DNA of 18,634 nucleotides from DATEHQ01 sp035279525 (GCA_035279525.1 DATEHQ010000019.1:1-18634), one strand, 5' to 3'. Counted from the stretch's first letter, positions 1 through 8,451 are shown. Notes: generated by a model from the letters alone, not told the origin. Program-made: numbers and translations.

Positions 1-739
1 CACGGGCGGATCGATCGAGATCCTGGGCCGCGAGGTGCGTGCACACCGTGCGCAGGTCCTGCCTCGCGTCGGTGCGCTCGTCGAGTCCCCGGCCCTTTAC
101 GGCTACATGTCCGGCCGCGACAACCTGCGCGCCGCGGGCGACCTGCTCGGCGGCGCGCCGCCGGCGAGGATCGACGAGGTGCTCGAGATCGTGTCGCTCA
201 AGGGACGCGACCGAGACAAGGTGAAGACGTATTCGATGGGCATGAAGCAGCGCCTGGGCCTGGCGATAGCGCTGCTCAACGACCCCGAGCTGCTGATCCT
301 CGACGAGCCGGCGAACGGGCTGGACCCGGCCGGCATCGTCGAGATGCGAGACCTGCTGCGCCGGCTGGCGGCCCAGGGCAAGACGGTGTTCATCTCGAGC
401 CACGTGCTCAGCGAGGTGCAGCAGATCTGCACTCGGGTCGCGATCATCAACCACGGCAAGCTCGTCCGCGTCGCGCCGGTGCACGACCTCCTCCGCTCCA
501 CCGGTGAGTTCCTGGTCAAGGTCGACTCGCCCGCCGACCTCGTCGCGGTCCTTCATCGCCAGCCTTGGGCAGCACAGGCCAGGGTGGAGGACGGGGCGGT
601 GGTCACGGCGGCGCCCGACGGCAGGGGTCGCAGCCTGATCAAGTTCCTGGTCGAGAGCGGGGTGGCGCCGGACGCGGTCAGCGAGCGGCAGACCGACCTC
701 GAAGACATCTTCCTCAGCCTCACCGGAGGCGAGTCGTGA
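1..739 (+). CDS. ABC transporter ATP-binding protein, BcrA-type (5' end outside the window)
   Basis: This is the nucleotide-binding subunit of an ABC exporter, which hydrolyses ATP at the cytoplasmic face to drive the membrane partner encoded next. The reading frame is open from base 2, so the start and the Walker A motif lie to the left of the window. Visible motifs are a Q-loop region of the BcrA type (ALVESPALYGYMSGRDNL, about nt 77-127), the signature YSMGMKQRL (about nt 230-256), Walker B with catalytic Glu (LLILDEP, about nt 290-310), the D-loop GLDPAGI and the switch His in ISSHVLSEV. The C-terminal 80 residues form the variable extension usual in this family. The Glu in place of Gln in the Q-loop region is common in bacitracin/lantibiotic-type ATPases and is not a defect. 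The stop codon overlaps the start of the permease gene (GTGA). The substrate cannot be read from the sequence. Confidence 0.93.
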   Translation, partial: TGGSIEILGREVRAHRAQVLPRVGALVESPALYGYMSGRDNLRAAGDLLGGAPPARIDEVLEIVSLKGRDRDKVKTYSMGMKQRLGLAIALLNDPELLILDEPANGLDPAGIVEMRDLLRRLAAQGKTVFISSHVLSEVQQICTRVAIINHGKLVRVAPVHDLLRSTGEFLVKVDSPADLVAVLHRQPWAAQARVEDGAVVTAAPDGRGRSLIKFLVESGVAPDAVSERQTDLEDIFLSLTGGES

Positions 740-1626
740 GCACCGCAATGGCGGTGACGCGGCGCCCACGCTTTTTTGGCGCGGTCAGGGGCGAGGCGGT
801 CAAGGTCTCGCGCCAGCTCAGCTTCTGGTTGATGCTGGCCGGCTCGGTGATCCTGTTCGCGATCATCGCCTTGGGCGTCACGAGCTCTCCCAACCTCGAG
901 AGCCAGCTCAAGACCGACCCGACGAGTTTTGCCTACAGCGCCCGGGACGTGCTGGGCACGATCTTTCAGATCGGCTCGGGGATCTTCCTGCTCATCGTCG
1001 GCTCGCGGCTCTTCGGGATGGAGTACTCGTCAGGCACGATCCGCATCGTCTACTCGCGAGGAATGGGCCGCCTCACCCTCCTGCTGGCGAAGATGTTCAT
1101 CCTCGCCGTGATCGGGGTCTTGCTCCTGGCGGCCTACCTGGTGATCGCCGGCGGCCTCGTTTCGATCCTCGTCAGCTCGTGGACCGGGGGCATCGCGCCG
1201 CTGCAGCACCTTCCGGATCAGTACTGGCAGGACATTGGGTACTGGTGCCTTGTGCAGGGCATCAGCATGGGGATCGCGATCCTGATCGCCGCCGCGGCCG
1301 CGGGGATCGGGCGCTCGCTCGCGTTCGCCATGGCCGCGGCGCTCGCTTTCTTCCCGGTCGACAACTTCGCCGTCATCCTGCTCGCCCTCGGCTCGAGGAT
1401 CACCAAGCAGGACCATCCCTGGCTCGACATCACGCAGTACCAGCTGGGGCCGAACCTGAACGTCGTCCTGAACCTGATCGAGCCTGGACATCACGCCAGG
1501 GCCGCGTTCGCCGCGCCCCTGATCCCGGTGAGCGCGACGCACGCGCTCGTGGTCATCGGCTGCTTTGCGCTGGGTTTTGCCGTGATAGCGGTGGTCCGCG
1601 CCGTCCGGCCAGATGTTCTCGAGTAG
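736..1626 (+). CDS. ABC-2 type transporter permease subunit
   Basis: This is the membrane partner of the preceding ATPase. The GTG start at 736 overlaps the ATPase stop as GTGA and has a good ribosome binding site, GGAGG at 725-729, six bases upstream; an ATG at 748 is an alternative. The 296-residue product has about six hydrophobic segments: one near residues 30-53, then a cytoplasmic loop with the motif GMEYSSGTIR typical of ABC-2 permeases, followed by segments in the middle and a final one at the C-terminus. Length and topology fit the ABC-2 family used for drug, lantibiotic or lipid export. Translational coupling implies equal production of the two subunits. The substrate is unknown. 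Confidence 0.88.
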   Translation: MSTAMAVTRRPRFFGAVRGEAVKVSRQLSFWLMLAGSVILFAIIALGVTSSPNLESQLKTDPTSFAYSARDVLGTIFQIGSGIFLLIVGSRLFGMEYSSGTIRIVYSRGMGRLTLLLAKMFILAVIGVLLLAAYLVIAGGLVSILVSSWTGGIAPLQHLPDQYWQDIGYWCLVQGISMGIAILIAAAAAGIGRSLAFAMAAALAFFPVDNFAVILLALGSRITKQDHPWLDITQYQLGPNLNVVLNLIEPGHHARAAFAAPLIPVSATHALVVIGCFALGFAVIAVVRAVRPDVLE

Positions 1627-1650
1627 TCGCTGCTCAGACATCTCTCCGCT

Positions 1651-1718
1651 TCCGGATAGTCCGGCCTCTGCGGGTCTTGGCCCGGCTCGGATGCGGGTTA
1701 GTCCGGCCAATCCGAAGC
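1651..1718. repeat. Degenerate copies of a TCCGGCC-type short repeat upstream of bS21
   Basis: The spacer after the permease gene contains ATAGTCCGGCC and, about 40 bases on, AGTCCGGCCAATCCGA at 1700-1715. The latter 16 bases occur again exactly at 10114-10129 in another intergenic spacer. The rest of the 1627-1794 spacer holds nothing else that I can recognise. Confidence 0.6.
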
Positions 1719-1794
1719 TCCGCAGGGCCGGCGGGGATCCTCCACCTATAGCGAGACCCCCGTGGTTAAGAACGCGCGGTTCGCAGGAGATCGG

Positions 1795-1800
1795 TATCCT
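1795..1800 (+). promoter_or_regulatory. Putative -10 box of the bS21 gene (near-leaderless)
   Basis: TATCCT fits the TANNNT consensus. Transcription would start about 7 bases after the box, near 1807, only 3 bases before the GTG start at 1810. No -35 hexamer is evident. The only Shine-Dalgarno-like run (AGGAG, 1785-1789) is about 20 bases from the start and would lie upstream of this transcript. Confidence 0.45.
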
Positions 1801-1809
1801 TGTCGGGTT

Positions 1810-1983
1810 GTGCGAATCGTAGTCAAGGACCCGGAGGAGTTCGAGCAGGCCCTTCGGGAGTTCCGCCGCAAGGTGCAGGAGCAGGGGCTCGTGCGCGAGA
1901 TGCGGCGCCGTTCGCACTACGTCCCGCCCGCCGAGGCTCGCAAGATCAAGAGCCTCCGGGCGCGCCGCCGCCGCACCCGGTAG
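1810..1983 (+). CDS. rpsU: 30S ribosomal protein bS21
   Basis: This small basic protein of the 30S subunit is implicated in initiation and mRNA base pairing near the anti-Shine-Dalgarno region. The 57-residue product from GTG 1810 shows the family pattern: an N-terminal strand VRIVVKDPEEFEQALREF, a basic helix RRKVQEQGLVREMRRR, the hallmark HY followed by PP, and an Arg/Lys-rich tail ending in RARRRRTR. An in-frame GTG at 1762 would add 16 residues with no family resemblance, so 1810 is preferred. No ribosome binding site sits at normal spacing, which fits the near-leaderless promoter. The 5S rRNA promoter follows within 17 bases of the stop codon. Confidence 0.88.
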   Translation: MRIVVKDPEEFEQALREFRRKVQEQGLVREMRRRSHYVPPAEARKIKSLRARRRRTR

Positions 1984-2000
1984 GGGCGCTCCCGGCCCGG

Positions 2001-2006
2001 TATAAT
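2001..2006 (+). promoter_or_regulatory. -10 box of the 5S rRNA gene
   Basis: This is a perfect TATAAT in very GC-rich surroundings. Its last base is 7 positions before 2013, the first base of the predicted 5S helix I, so initiation could produce the mature 5' end directly. No recognisable -35 element is present at 17 bp spacing; that position falls on the end of the bS21 gene. Confidence 0.75.
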
Positions 2007-2012
2007 CTCCGG

Positions 2013-2132
<120 letters not shown>

Positions 2133-2136
2133 TCCT

Positions 2137-2174
2137 TAAGTCCTGCGGCCGGAAGGTCGCAGGACTTATTTGTC
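2137..2174 (+). terminator. Rho-independent terminator of the 5S rRNA
   Basis: A 14-bp stem pairs 2137-2150 with 2155-2168 (TAAGTCCTGCGGCC with GGTCGCAGGACTTA, one G-U pair) around a GGAA tetraloop. It is followed by TTTGTCT. It begins 4 bases after the 5S RNA and ends beside the stop codon of the convergent flippase gene. On the minus strand no T-run follows, so it acts mainly on the plus strand. Confidence 0.88.
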
Positions 2175-3482
2175 TCAGACGGCCGGCTCGGGCTCGGCGA
2201 CGCTCTGCGCGCTCAACCTTGGCAGCAGCACGTAGCACCGCACGGTGAGCAGCACCAGGAGGACGAGCAGCGAGACGAGCACGTCCAGCACGACCTGCCC
2301 GACCTGCGCGTGGAACAGAAAGATCAAAGTCCCCTCGAGGATGACGCCGAAGGCGAGGATGGGCACGAAGACGCGGTCGTGCACCGCCATGAAGAACTGC
2401 ACCAGCAGGTTGTCCAGCGACAGCGCGAGCCCGATCACGCCCACCGCCACCACGTAAGGCTTCGCGTCGCTGAAGCTCGGCCCGAAGAGGATTCCGACCA
2501 CCAATCCCGGCACCACGGCGAAGACGGCCAGCGCGCCCGCACCGAGCGCGGCCAGGATGCCGGCCGACGTCAGCAGGATGCGTCCGGGGTGCTGCTCTTT
2601 CGCCACGGCCTCGACCACACGGGGGAAGAGGACCTGGCTCACGCTCAGGGTCAGGAAATAGAGGATGGTGCCGATCTTGTTCAGGCCGCCGTAGATCCCG
2701 CCGTCGTGGCTGCTCAGGTAATGCTCGGCAAGGATGACGTCCTGGTTGTAGAGGATCTGCACGCCGATGATCCCCGCGGCGGCGGTCAACGAGAACCCGG
2801 CCATCACCCGCAGCCGCACCCGCGTGGCGCCGCGGCGGAAGTGGTCGCGCAGCGTGTAGAGGCCGAGGAAGAAGGAGAACATCAGCCCGATGAAGACGGC
2901 CGCCATCGCGCCCGAGACCGCGTATCCCGCCTTGAGCAGGAGGAAGACGAAGGTGGTGCGGACGACGAGCTCGAGGGAGAGGTTGAGCGACAGGGCGGGG
3001 AAGCGCTGCAGGCCCTGCAGGATCCCGCGCGGAATCGCGACCTGCCAGATCAATGCGATCGATACGCCGAGGATCAGGATCGGGATGGTCGAGCCCAGGT
3101 GTTCGAAGCGGGCGACGGGGTGTGCCAGTAGCGCGGTCGCCAGGACTGCGATCAGGCAAGGGATGGCGATCAGGCGCACGGTCCGGGCGAGCAGCGAACG
3201 GACGCCGGCGTCGCCGCGCGCCGCGAGCGTGGCGGTGTAGCGGGCGAGGACGACGATCAGGATGAGGGCGGGCGCTGTGCCCACCGCGTAAACCGCGATC
3301 AGGAACGCGACCTGTCCGTAGGTCTCGGGGCCGAGGACACGTCCCGCGATCGCGTGGTAGACGAATCCGCCGATTCCGGCCACCAGGCCGCCGGCGAACA
3401 GGACCAGGTTCTGCCGGACCAACCGGTTCCGCCGGACCTGGGCCAGGCGCTGGCCAAGACCCAGTCGCGCACCGGTCTGCAC
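2175..3482 (-). CDS. Polysaccharide/oligosaccharide flippase, MOP superfamily (Wzx-like)
   Basis: The 435-residue product is an integral membrane protein of the multidrug/oligosaccharidyl-lipid/polysaccharide exporter superfamily, which moves lipid-linked sugars across the inner membrane. It has about twelve hydrophobic helices in pairs. It opens with the family-typical pattern RQNLVLFAGGLVAGIGGFVYH followed by AGRVLGPETYGQVAF, and has a central EHYLSS-GIYGGLNKIGTILYF segment that resembles the conserved region after helix 7. Length is within the Wzx range. The GTG start at 3482 has no Shine-Dalgarno, but a TAAGAT box lies 10 bases upstream. It is divergent from a glycosyltransferase with only 59 bases between the start codons, so both probably serve the same surface glycan. 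The exact glycan is unknown. Confidence 0.85.
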   Translation of the reverse strand: MQTGARLGLGQRLAQVRRNRLVRQNLVLFAGGLVAGIGGFVYHAIAGRVLGPETYGQVAFLIAVYAVGTAPALILIVVLARYTATLAARGDAGVRSLLARTVRLIAIPCLIAVLATALLAHPVARFEHLGSTIPILILGVSIALIWQVAIPRGILQGLQRFPALSLNLSLELVVRTTFVFLLLKAGYAVSGAMAAVFIGLMFSFFLGLYTLRDHFRRGATRVRLRVMAGFSLTAAAGIIGVQILYNQDVILAEHYLSSHDGGIYGGLNKIGTILYFLTLSVSQVLFPRVVEAVAKEQHPGRILLTSAGILAALGAGALAVFAVVPGLVVGILFGPSFSDAKPYVVAVGVIGLALSLDNLLVQFFMAVHDRVFVPILAFGVILEGTLIFLFHAQVGQVVLDVLVSLLVLLVLLTVRCYVLLPRLSAQSVAEPEPAV

Positions 3483-3492
3483 TCTTTGCGGA

Positions 3493-3498
3493 ATCTTA
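3493..3498 (-). promoter_or_regulatory. Putative -10 box of the flippase gene
   Basis: TAAGAT on the minus strand (TANNNT). The predicted start of transcription is about 3486, leaving a leader of about 4 bases before GTG 3482. It shares the 59-bp intergenic region with the divergent glycosyltransferase promoter. Confidence 0.45.
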
Positions 3499-3526
3499 GC
3501 CGAGGCGTCCGCCCGCGCCGGCCGGG

Positions 3527-3532
3527 GATAAT
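3527..3532 (+). promoter_or_regulatory. Putative -10 box of the glycosyltransferase gene (near-leaderless)
   Basis: GATAAT, ending 9 bases before the ATG at 3542. Initiation near 3539 would give a leader of about 3 bases. There is no Shine-Dalgarno upstream of this ATG. Confidence 0.5.
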
Positions 3533-3541
3533 TCGTTTCGG

Positions 3542-4432
3542 ATGCCCGAACCGACCAAACCCCTCGTCTCAGCCCTGGTCGTCAGCCACAACGTCAAGCA
3601 GCAGCTTCTCGAGAGCCTGAAGGCGTTCTACGGCAGCGCTGACGTCCCTGTGGAGGCTGTCGTCGTGGACAACGACTCCTCCGACGGGTCGGCCGCCGCG
3701 GTGACCGACGAGTTTCCGCAAGCCACGGTGCTAGAGCAGCCGAAGAACCTGGGCTACGGCCGCGCCGCCAACCTCGGATTCGAGCGCTGCCAGGGTCGCT
3801 TCGTCCTCCTCCTCAGCCCCACCGTGACGGTGGAGGCGCAGTCCGTGGGCCGGCTCGCGGACTTCCTGCTGACCCGGCCCGACGCCGGCGCGGTCGGCCC
3901 TCGGATCCTGCTGCCGGACGGAAAGCTCGACCCGGACGCGCGACGCGCGTTTCCCATGCCCAGCACGCTGTTCTACCGCACGGTCGGGCTGAGCAAGCTC
4001 TTTCCGCGCAGCCCGCGGTTCGGCCGTCACAACATGGGGCACCTGCCGGACACCGAGGTGCATGAGATGGACGCGGGCAGCGGCGCGTGCCTCATGCTGC
4101 GCATGGCCGCGCTGGAACGCGTGGGATTCTTCGACCCGCGCTACTTCATGTTCGGCGAGGACCTGGACCTCTGCTACCGGCTGAAGCTGGGCGGCTGGAA
4201 GGTCTTTTACCTGCCCAGCGCGGCGGCGAACCACCGCCCGATGCCCTCCAGCGCCGAGCGCCGGCGCAAGTTGTCGTATGAAAAGCACCGCGCGATGTGG
4301 ATGTATCACTACAAGCACCACTCGGACGACGTCTCCGCATTCAGCAATGGACTCGTGTGGGCGCAGATCTGGGGCGCCTATGCCGCGGAGCGCGTGCGCG
4401 ACTCAATGAAGCGGTCACGGCCGGCGACGTAG
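3542..4432 (+). CDS. Family 2 glycosyltransferase (WbbL-like)
   Basis: This is a cytoplasmic or membrane-associated GT-A fold enzyme of 296 residues that transfers a sugar, in relatives often rhamnose, from a nucleotide sugar to a glycan acceptor. The N-terminal strand VSALVVSHN is followed by the nucleotide-binding motif VVVDNDSSDGS (residues 40-50), NLGYGRAANLGF (69-80), the acceptor-side motif MDAGSGACLMLR (176-187) and the catalytic FMFGEDLDLCYRLKLGGW (202-219), which contains the general-base ED pair. Unusually, the segment that normally reads LLNPDT, with the metal-binding Asp, is LLLSPTVTV (89-97) and has no acidic residue. The gene ends 4 bases before htpX. The pairing with the divergent flippase suggests surface polysaccharide synthesis. 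Confidence 0.86.
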   Translation: MPEPTKPLVSALVVSHNVKQQLLESLKAFYGSADVPVEAVVVDNDSSDGSAAAVTDEFPQATVLEQPKNLGYGRAANLGFERCQGRFVLLLSPTVTVEAQSVGRLADFLLTRPDAGAVGPRILLPDGKLDPDARRAFPMPSTLFYRTVGLSKLFPRSPRFGRHNMGHLPDTEVHEMDAGSGACLMLRMAALERVGFFDPRYFMFGEDLDLCYRLKLGGWKVFYLPSAAANHRPMPSSAERRRKLSYEKHRAMWMYHYKHHSDDVSAFSNGLVWAQIWGAYAAERVRDSMKRSRPAT

Positions 4433-4436
4433 CGCG

Positions 4437-5336
4437 ATGTACCACCAGATCGCGCGCAACAAGCGCAACAGCGTGATCGTGATCTTCGGGTTCCTCGTCG
4501 TGTGGCTGGGTGCCGGCCTGCTCATCGGCTGGCTGGCCTACGGCAGTGGAGGAGCGGTCGCGGGCGCGATCCTGCTTGGCCTGCTCGGGATCGGCGCGGC
4601 GATGTTCGCGTACTACTTCGGCTCGCAGACCGTGCTCGCCGCGGTCGGTGCTCAGGAGGCGGACCCTCGACAGTTCCAGCAGCTCTACAACATCGTCCAG
4701 ACGCTCGCGATCGGCAGCGGGCTCCCGATGCCGAAGGTGTACGTGATGAACGACCCGAGCCCGAACGCTTTCGCCACGGGACGCGACCCCAATCACGCCG
4801 CGGTGACCGTCACCACCGGCTTGCTCCAGATGATGAACCGCGAGGAGCTCGAGGGCGTGCTTGCGCACGAGATGAGCCACGTGAGGAACTACGACGTGCG
4901 CCTGCTGCTCGTCGTCACAACCATGATCGGGCTCGCCGCGCTGATCGCCAGCATGTACTGGAACGGGGCGTGGCGCATCCGCAGCCGCGACGATCGGGCA
5001 GTGCTGGTCGTGTTCGCGATCGGGATCATCTTCACTCTGATCGCGTTCCTGGTCGGACCTCTGATGCAGCTCGCCCTTTCGCGCCAGCGCGAGTCGCTGG
5101 CGGACGTGAGCGGCGTGGACCTGACGCGCAACCCCGTCGGCTTGATCAACGCCCTGAAGAAGATCGCCCAGAACGACAAGCCACCCGAGAAGTTCAATCA
5201 CGCGGTGGCCGCGATGATGATCGACAACCCGACCGAGCATCACGGCTCGTTCTTCAACCATCTTTTCGATACGCATCCCCCGATTGAGGAGCGGATCGAG
5301 GCGCTGGAGAAGATCGCGAGCGTCCAGCAGACCTGA
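4437..5336 (+). CDS. htpX: Membrane zinc metalloprotease HtpX (M48B)
   Basis: This integral-membrane protease degrades misfolded membrane proteins, with its active site on the cytoplasmic face. The 299-residue product has two N-terminal membrane helices (about residues 13-36 and 40-62), then the M48 domain with NAFATGRDPNHAAVTVTTGLL, the zinc site HEMSH (144-148) and the third ligand Glu219 in SRQRESLADVSG. Two more hydrophobic segments lie between them (about 155-173 and 188-210). The end PTEHHGSFFNHLFDTHPPIEERIEAL is the family C-terminal signature. Length is normal. The ATG is 4 bases after the glycosyltransferase stop, so the gene is likely cotranscribed with it. Confidence 0.96.
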   Translation: MYHQIARNKRNSVIVIFGFLVVWLGAGLLIGWLAYGSGGAVAGAILLGLLGIGAAMFAYYFGSQTVLAAVGAQEADPRQFQQLYNIVQTLAIGSGLPMPKVYVMNDPSPNAFATGRDPNHAAVTVTTGLLQMMNREELEGVLAHEMSHVRNYDVRLLLVVTTMIGLAALIASMYWNGAWRIRSRDDRAVLVVFAIGIIFTLIAFLVGPLMQLALSRQRESLADVSGVDLTRNPVGLINALKKIAQNDKPPEKFNHAVAAMMIDNPTEHHGSFFNHLFDTHPPIEERIEALEKIASVQQT

Positions 5337-5389
5337 GGGCCGGCGGGGTGGGCCATCCGGGGAACCGGCTGCAGCTGCGACAGGACGCG

Positions 5390-8300
5390 ATGTCGCCCCT
5401 GCTGGCCCGGGTGCTCCACGTGCGGCGCACGGAGCTCAAGCGGACCCTGCAGGTGGCGGGCTTCGCCATCGTCGTCGGCTGGGCGATGTACACCGCGTTC
5501 AGCGCCGCGCAATCGATCTTCCTCAACCGCGCGGGACCCTCCGCCTACCCTCTCTTCTTCATCATCCTGGCCCTGAGCGTCTGGCCCATGGTGGCGCTGC
5601 AGGGCTGGGTCACCCGCAGGTTCGGCGTCGGTCGCGCGTTCCGAATGAACCTGGTCGCCAACGCCGTCGTGGCAGTCGGCGCCTACATCGCCTACTCGGT
5701 CCGCGAGGACGCCACGGTCGCCTTCGCGGTTTACGTGGTCTACTCGGTCGCCTTCGAGCTCGTGATGCTCCACTTCTGGGCGTTCGTCACGCAGCACTTC
5801 AACCTGCTCGAGGGGAAGCGGATCTTTCCAGTGATCGCGGCAGGGTCGAGCATCGGCTACATCCTTGCCGGGGTGACGACGACGGTGGTCGCCGTCTACG
5901 CCACGGAGCCGCTGATCTTCATCTGGGCGTTCGGGTCGGCGGTCGCGGCGTTTCTCTCGATCGGCCTGGAGCGAACGCTGTTTCGCCCCGCCTTCACCGA
6001 CGAGTCCGACGAGTTCTTCGCCGAGCACGAGGCAGAGAAGAAGAAGCACGGTTTCGCCGCGGTGATGCGTGGTGCGATCACCTATGTGACAGGAAGCAGG
6101 CTCGTGCTCGCGCTCGTCCTGCTGGCGCTCGTCGTGCAGGTCGCCAGCCGCATCGGCGACTACCTGGTCGCGGTCCTCTTCGTCGCGGCCACGCACAACA
6201 ACCTGCAGGCGCTGACCATACTGATCGGCAACGCGTGGCTTGCCAGCTACGTCGTCCAACTCGTCGTGAGCCTCTTCATCACTCCATGGATCCTCGCGCG
6301 GCTCGGCGTGAAGAACGCGATCGCGATCCTGCCGATCTTCACGCTGATCGGGTTCGCGGCCGTCGCGGTCAATCCCGTTCTCGCCACTGCGCTCTTTCTT
6401 TTCATCGTGCGCAATGGGCTGCAGACGGGCCTGGACGACCCGGTGCAGAACGTGCTGGGCGGCATCGTACCGGCGCAGGTTGGGCCCAAGCTCAAGTTCC
6501 TCCTCGACAACGCGGTGCTGCCCGGCGCGGCGGTGCTGAGCGGTGTGGTGCTCCTGGTCGCTCAGCGGGCGATCACCGCAAGCGTGGAGGTGCTGGCCGT
6601 GATCGGCTTCGTCGCGGGCGTGCTCTTCATCCTCGCCGCGCTTCGTGTGCGGGGCCTGTACGTGCAGGCGATATACGAGCGGCTGCGCACGCATACCTTG
6701 AGCCTGGCCGACTTCACCCAGGCGCTCGGCCGCCAGAGTCTCGACGAGGTCGCCGAGCTCCAGGCCTACATCCGCACCGGCGACGAGAAGGCGCGCCAGT
6801 TCGCCGTGGCCGCGCTGGGCAAGGGATCGCCTGAGGCATTCGCGGCCATGCTGCCCGAGCTGCTCACCTCGGTGGATCCCGGAGTTCGCCGGCTGGCCTT
6901 GCAGATGGCGCCGCCCGATGCGATCACGCTCGCCCAGCTAGAAGCCGCGGCGAGCGATCCGGACGGATGGGTGCGGGCCGCCGCCGCTGTCGCCGGCGTG
7001 GCACGCAGGGAACGATGGGACCGCTCGGAGGCGCTGCTCTCCGAGCTCGCGGAGTCCGGGCAGCGCGACGAGCGGGCCGCGGCGGTCTGGGCTGCGGCTT
7101 TCACCGGCAACCGGCAGACCGTGGTGGAGGCGATGCGCGACACCGAGCCGCGTGTGCGCCTGGAGTCGCTGCGCAGCTTCGCCAAGCTCAAGGGAGACGT
7201 GGCGAATGTCGCCGAGCCTTTGATCGAGTGCCTGCGGGATCCAGACGTGGAGGTGCGCCGAGAAGGCCTTCGCCAGGCTGTGCGGTGGGCCCCGCCCGAA
7301 GGGCAGCACCAGGCGTTTGCGGAAGCGCTCGCGGCGGCGCTCGCCAGCGGGGATCGCGAGGTGCGGCGGCTGGCCGCCGAGGCGATGGCCGCCCAGTCGC
7401 CCGACGCGCTCGTCTTCACGCTCCCCTTGCTCATGCAGCGCGACGAAACGTCGGCCGCCACCGTCGAGGCGCTCGTGCGCAGCGGACGGCCCGAGCTGTT
7501 TCAGCACGCCCGGGTGCACCTGGAGGAGCAGCTGGGCGGGGGCCTGCACCTCGCGAGACTCTCCGCTCGTGTGGCCGTGGCTTCGCGCCGCGTCGGCGGC
7601 GAGGAGGCGGCCGGGTACGCCCTGCTTCGCATCGGGCTCGACGACTGTGTTCGCAACGCCGCCGACGCGGGCGTCGCGGCGATGCGCGCGCTGCACGGCA
7701 AACGAGGCTTTGCGACGGTCGAGCGCGGCCTCAGGTCCGAGCAACCCCGAACGAGGGTTGAGGCCCTGGAAACGTTGTTAAACTTCGGCCCGGGTTGGCT
7801 CGCCGCGCCTCTGGTGCAGCTGCTCGAACCGGAATCGTTCGACTCGGTGGTGACACGGCCGCTGTCGCGCGAGGAGCTCGAGGCGCTGCTGGAGCACCCG
7901 GACAAATGGGTCCGCGAGACCGCCGAGGCGGCGATCAACGGACTCGGTGAAGAGATGAAGGAACTCATCGCGTTGAAACGAGTGCCGCTCTTCAGCACGC
8001 TCACGCTCGAACAGCTCGCGAGCATCGACCGGCTGATGGTGACCAGGCACTACCAGAAGGGCGAGTCGATCTTTCGCAAGGGCGACGTCGGCGCCGAGCT
8101 CTATGTCGTGCTCGAGGGCGAGATTCGCGTCCACCTCGACCACGACGGGCACGAGGTGACCCTGGCGCGTGTCGGGCCCGACAAGGTGGTCGGGGAGATG
8201 TCGGTGTTCGACGAGCAGCCGCGCTCAGCGGCCGCCGTCGCCGCTAGGGACACCACGGTGCGGGTGCTGCGTCGCGACCGCATGCAGGCCATAGTTCACG

Positions 8301-8431
8301 AGCACCCCGAGGTGCTGCTGGAGTTCGTGAAGAACCTCAGCCAGCGGCTGCGGATGATGGACGAGCAGCTCGAGGCGAGCGCGGCGATCGAGTCGGCGGC
8401 GACGGGGGAGACCGCCGCCGCGATGGAGTAG
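5390..8431 (+). CDS. ATP/ADP-translocase-like (Tlc/MFS) membrane protein fused to HEAT repeats and a cyclic-nucleotide-binding domain
   Basis: This very large protein has 1013 residues from ATG 5390. An in-frame GTG at 5348, with GAGG nine bases before it, would add 14 residues. Residues about 20-440 hold about twelve membrane helices. The segment FWAFVTQHFNLLEGKRIFPV resembles nucleotide transporters of the Tlc/NTT family (PF03219). Residues about 457-857 are arrays of amphipathic helices with HEAT/PBS-lyase character, for example DPDVEVRREGLRQAV and SGDREVRRLAAEAM. Residues about 861-997 form a cyclic-nucleotide-binding domain: LFSTLTLEQL, YQKGESIFRKGDVGAELYVV, then GEMSVFDEQPRSAAAVA, which has the phosphate-binding Glu and Arg. 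Glu-Arg in this cassette fits cAMP or cGMP binding. Relatives are annotated as MFS transporters with HEAT and cNMP domains. Substrate and ligand are unproven. The gene follows htpX closely. Confidence 0.85.
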   Translation: MSPLLARVLHVRRTELKRTLQVAGFAIVVGWAMYTAFSAAQSIFLNRAGPSAYPLFFIILALSVWPMVALQGWVTRRFGVGRAFRMNLVANAVVAVGAYIAYSVREDATVAFAVYVVYSVAFELVMLHFWAFVTQHFNLLEGKRIFPVIAAGSSIGYILAGVTTTVVAVYATEPLIFIWAFGSAVAAFLSIGLERTLFRPAFTDESDEFFAEHEAEKKKHGFAAVMRGAITYVTGSRLVLALVLLALVVQVASRIGDYLVAVLFVAATHNNLQALTILIGNAWLASYVVQLVVSLFITPWILARLGVKNAIAILPIFTLIGFAAVAVNPVLATALFLFIVRNGLQTGLDDPVQNVLGGIVPAQVGPKLKFLLDNAVLPGAAVLSGVVLLVAQRAITASVEVLAVIGFVAGVLFILAALRVRGLYVQAIYERLRTHTLSLADFTQALGRQSLDEVAELQAYIRTGDEKARQFAVAALGKGSPEAFAAMLPELLTSVDPGVRRLALQMAPPDAITLAQLEAAASDPDGWVRAAAAVAGVARRERWDRSEALLSELAESGQRDERAAAVWAAAFTGNRQTVVEAMRDTEPRVRLESLRSFAKLKGDVANVAEPLIECLRDPDVEVRREGLRQAVRWAPPEGQHQAFAEALAAALASGDREVRRLAAEAMAAQSPDALVFTLPLLMQRDETSAATVEALVRSGRPELFQHARVHLEEQLGGGLHLARLSARVAVASRRVGGEEAAGYALLRIGLDDCVRNAADAGVAAMRALHGKRGFATVERGLRSEQPRTRVEALETLLNFGPGWLAAPLVQLLEPESFDSVVTRPLSREELEALLEHPDKWVRETAEAAINGLGEEMKELIALKRVPLFSTLTLEQLASIDRLMVTRHYQKGESIFRKGDVGAELYVVLEGEIRVHLDHDGHEVTLARVGPDKVVGEMSVFDEQPRSAAAVAARDTTVRVLRRDRMQAIVHEHPEVLLEFVKNLSQRLRMMDEQLEASAAIESAATGETAAAME

Positions 8432-8451
8432 CCGGGACCTCAGCCTGCCGG

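Noticed and set aside
77..127. Glu in place of Gln in the Q-loop of the ABC ATPase as a sign of inactivation.
   Set aside because: This is the normal form in BcrA-type ATPases; the signature, Walker B and switch His are intact.
1785..1789. AGGAG as ribosome binding site for bS21.
   Set aside because: It is 20 bases from the GTG start and upstream of the predicted transcription start.
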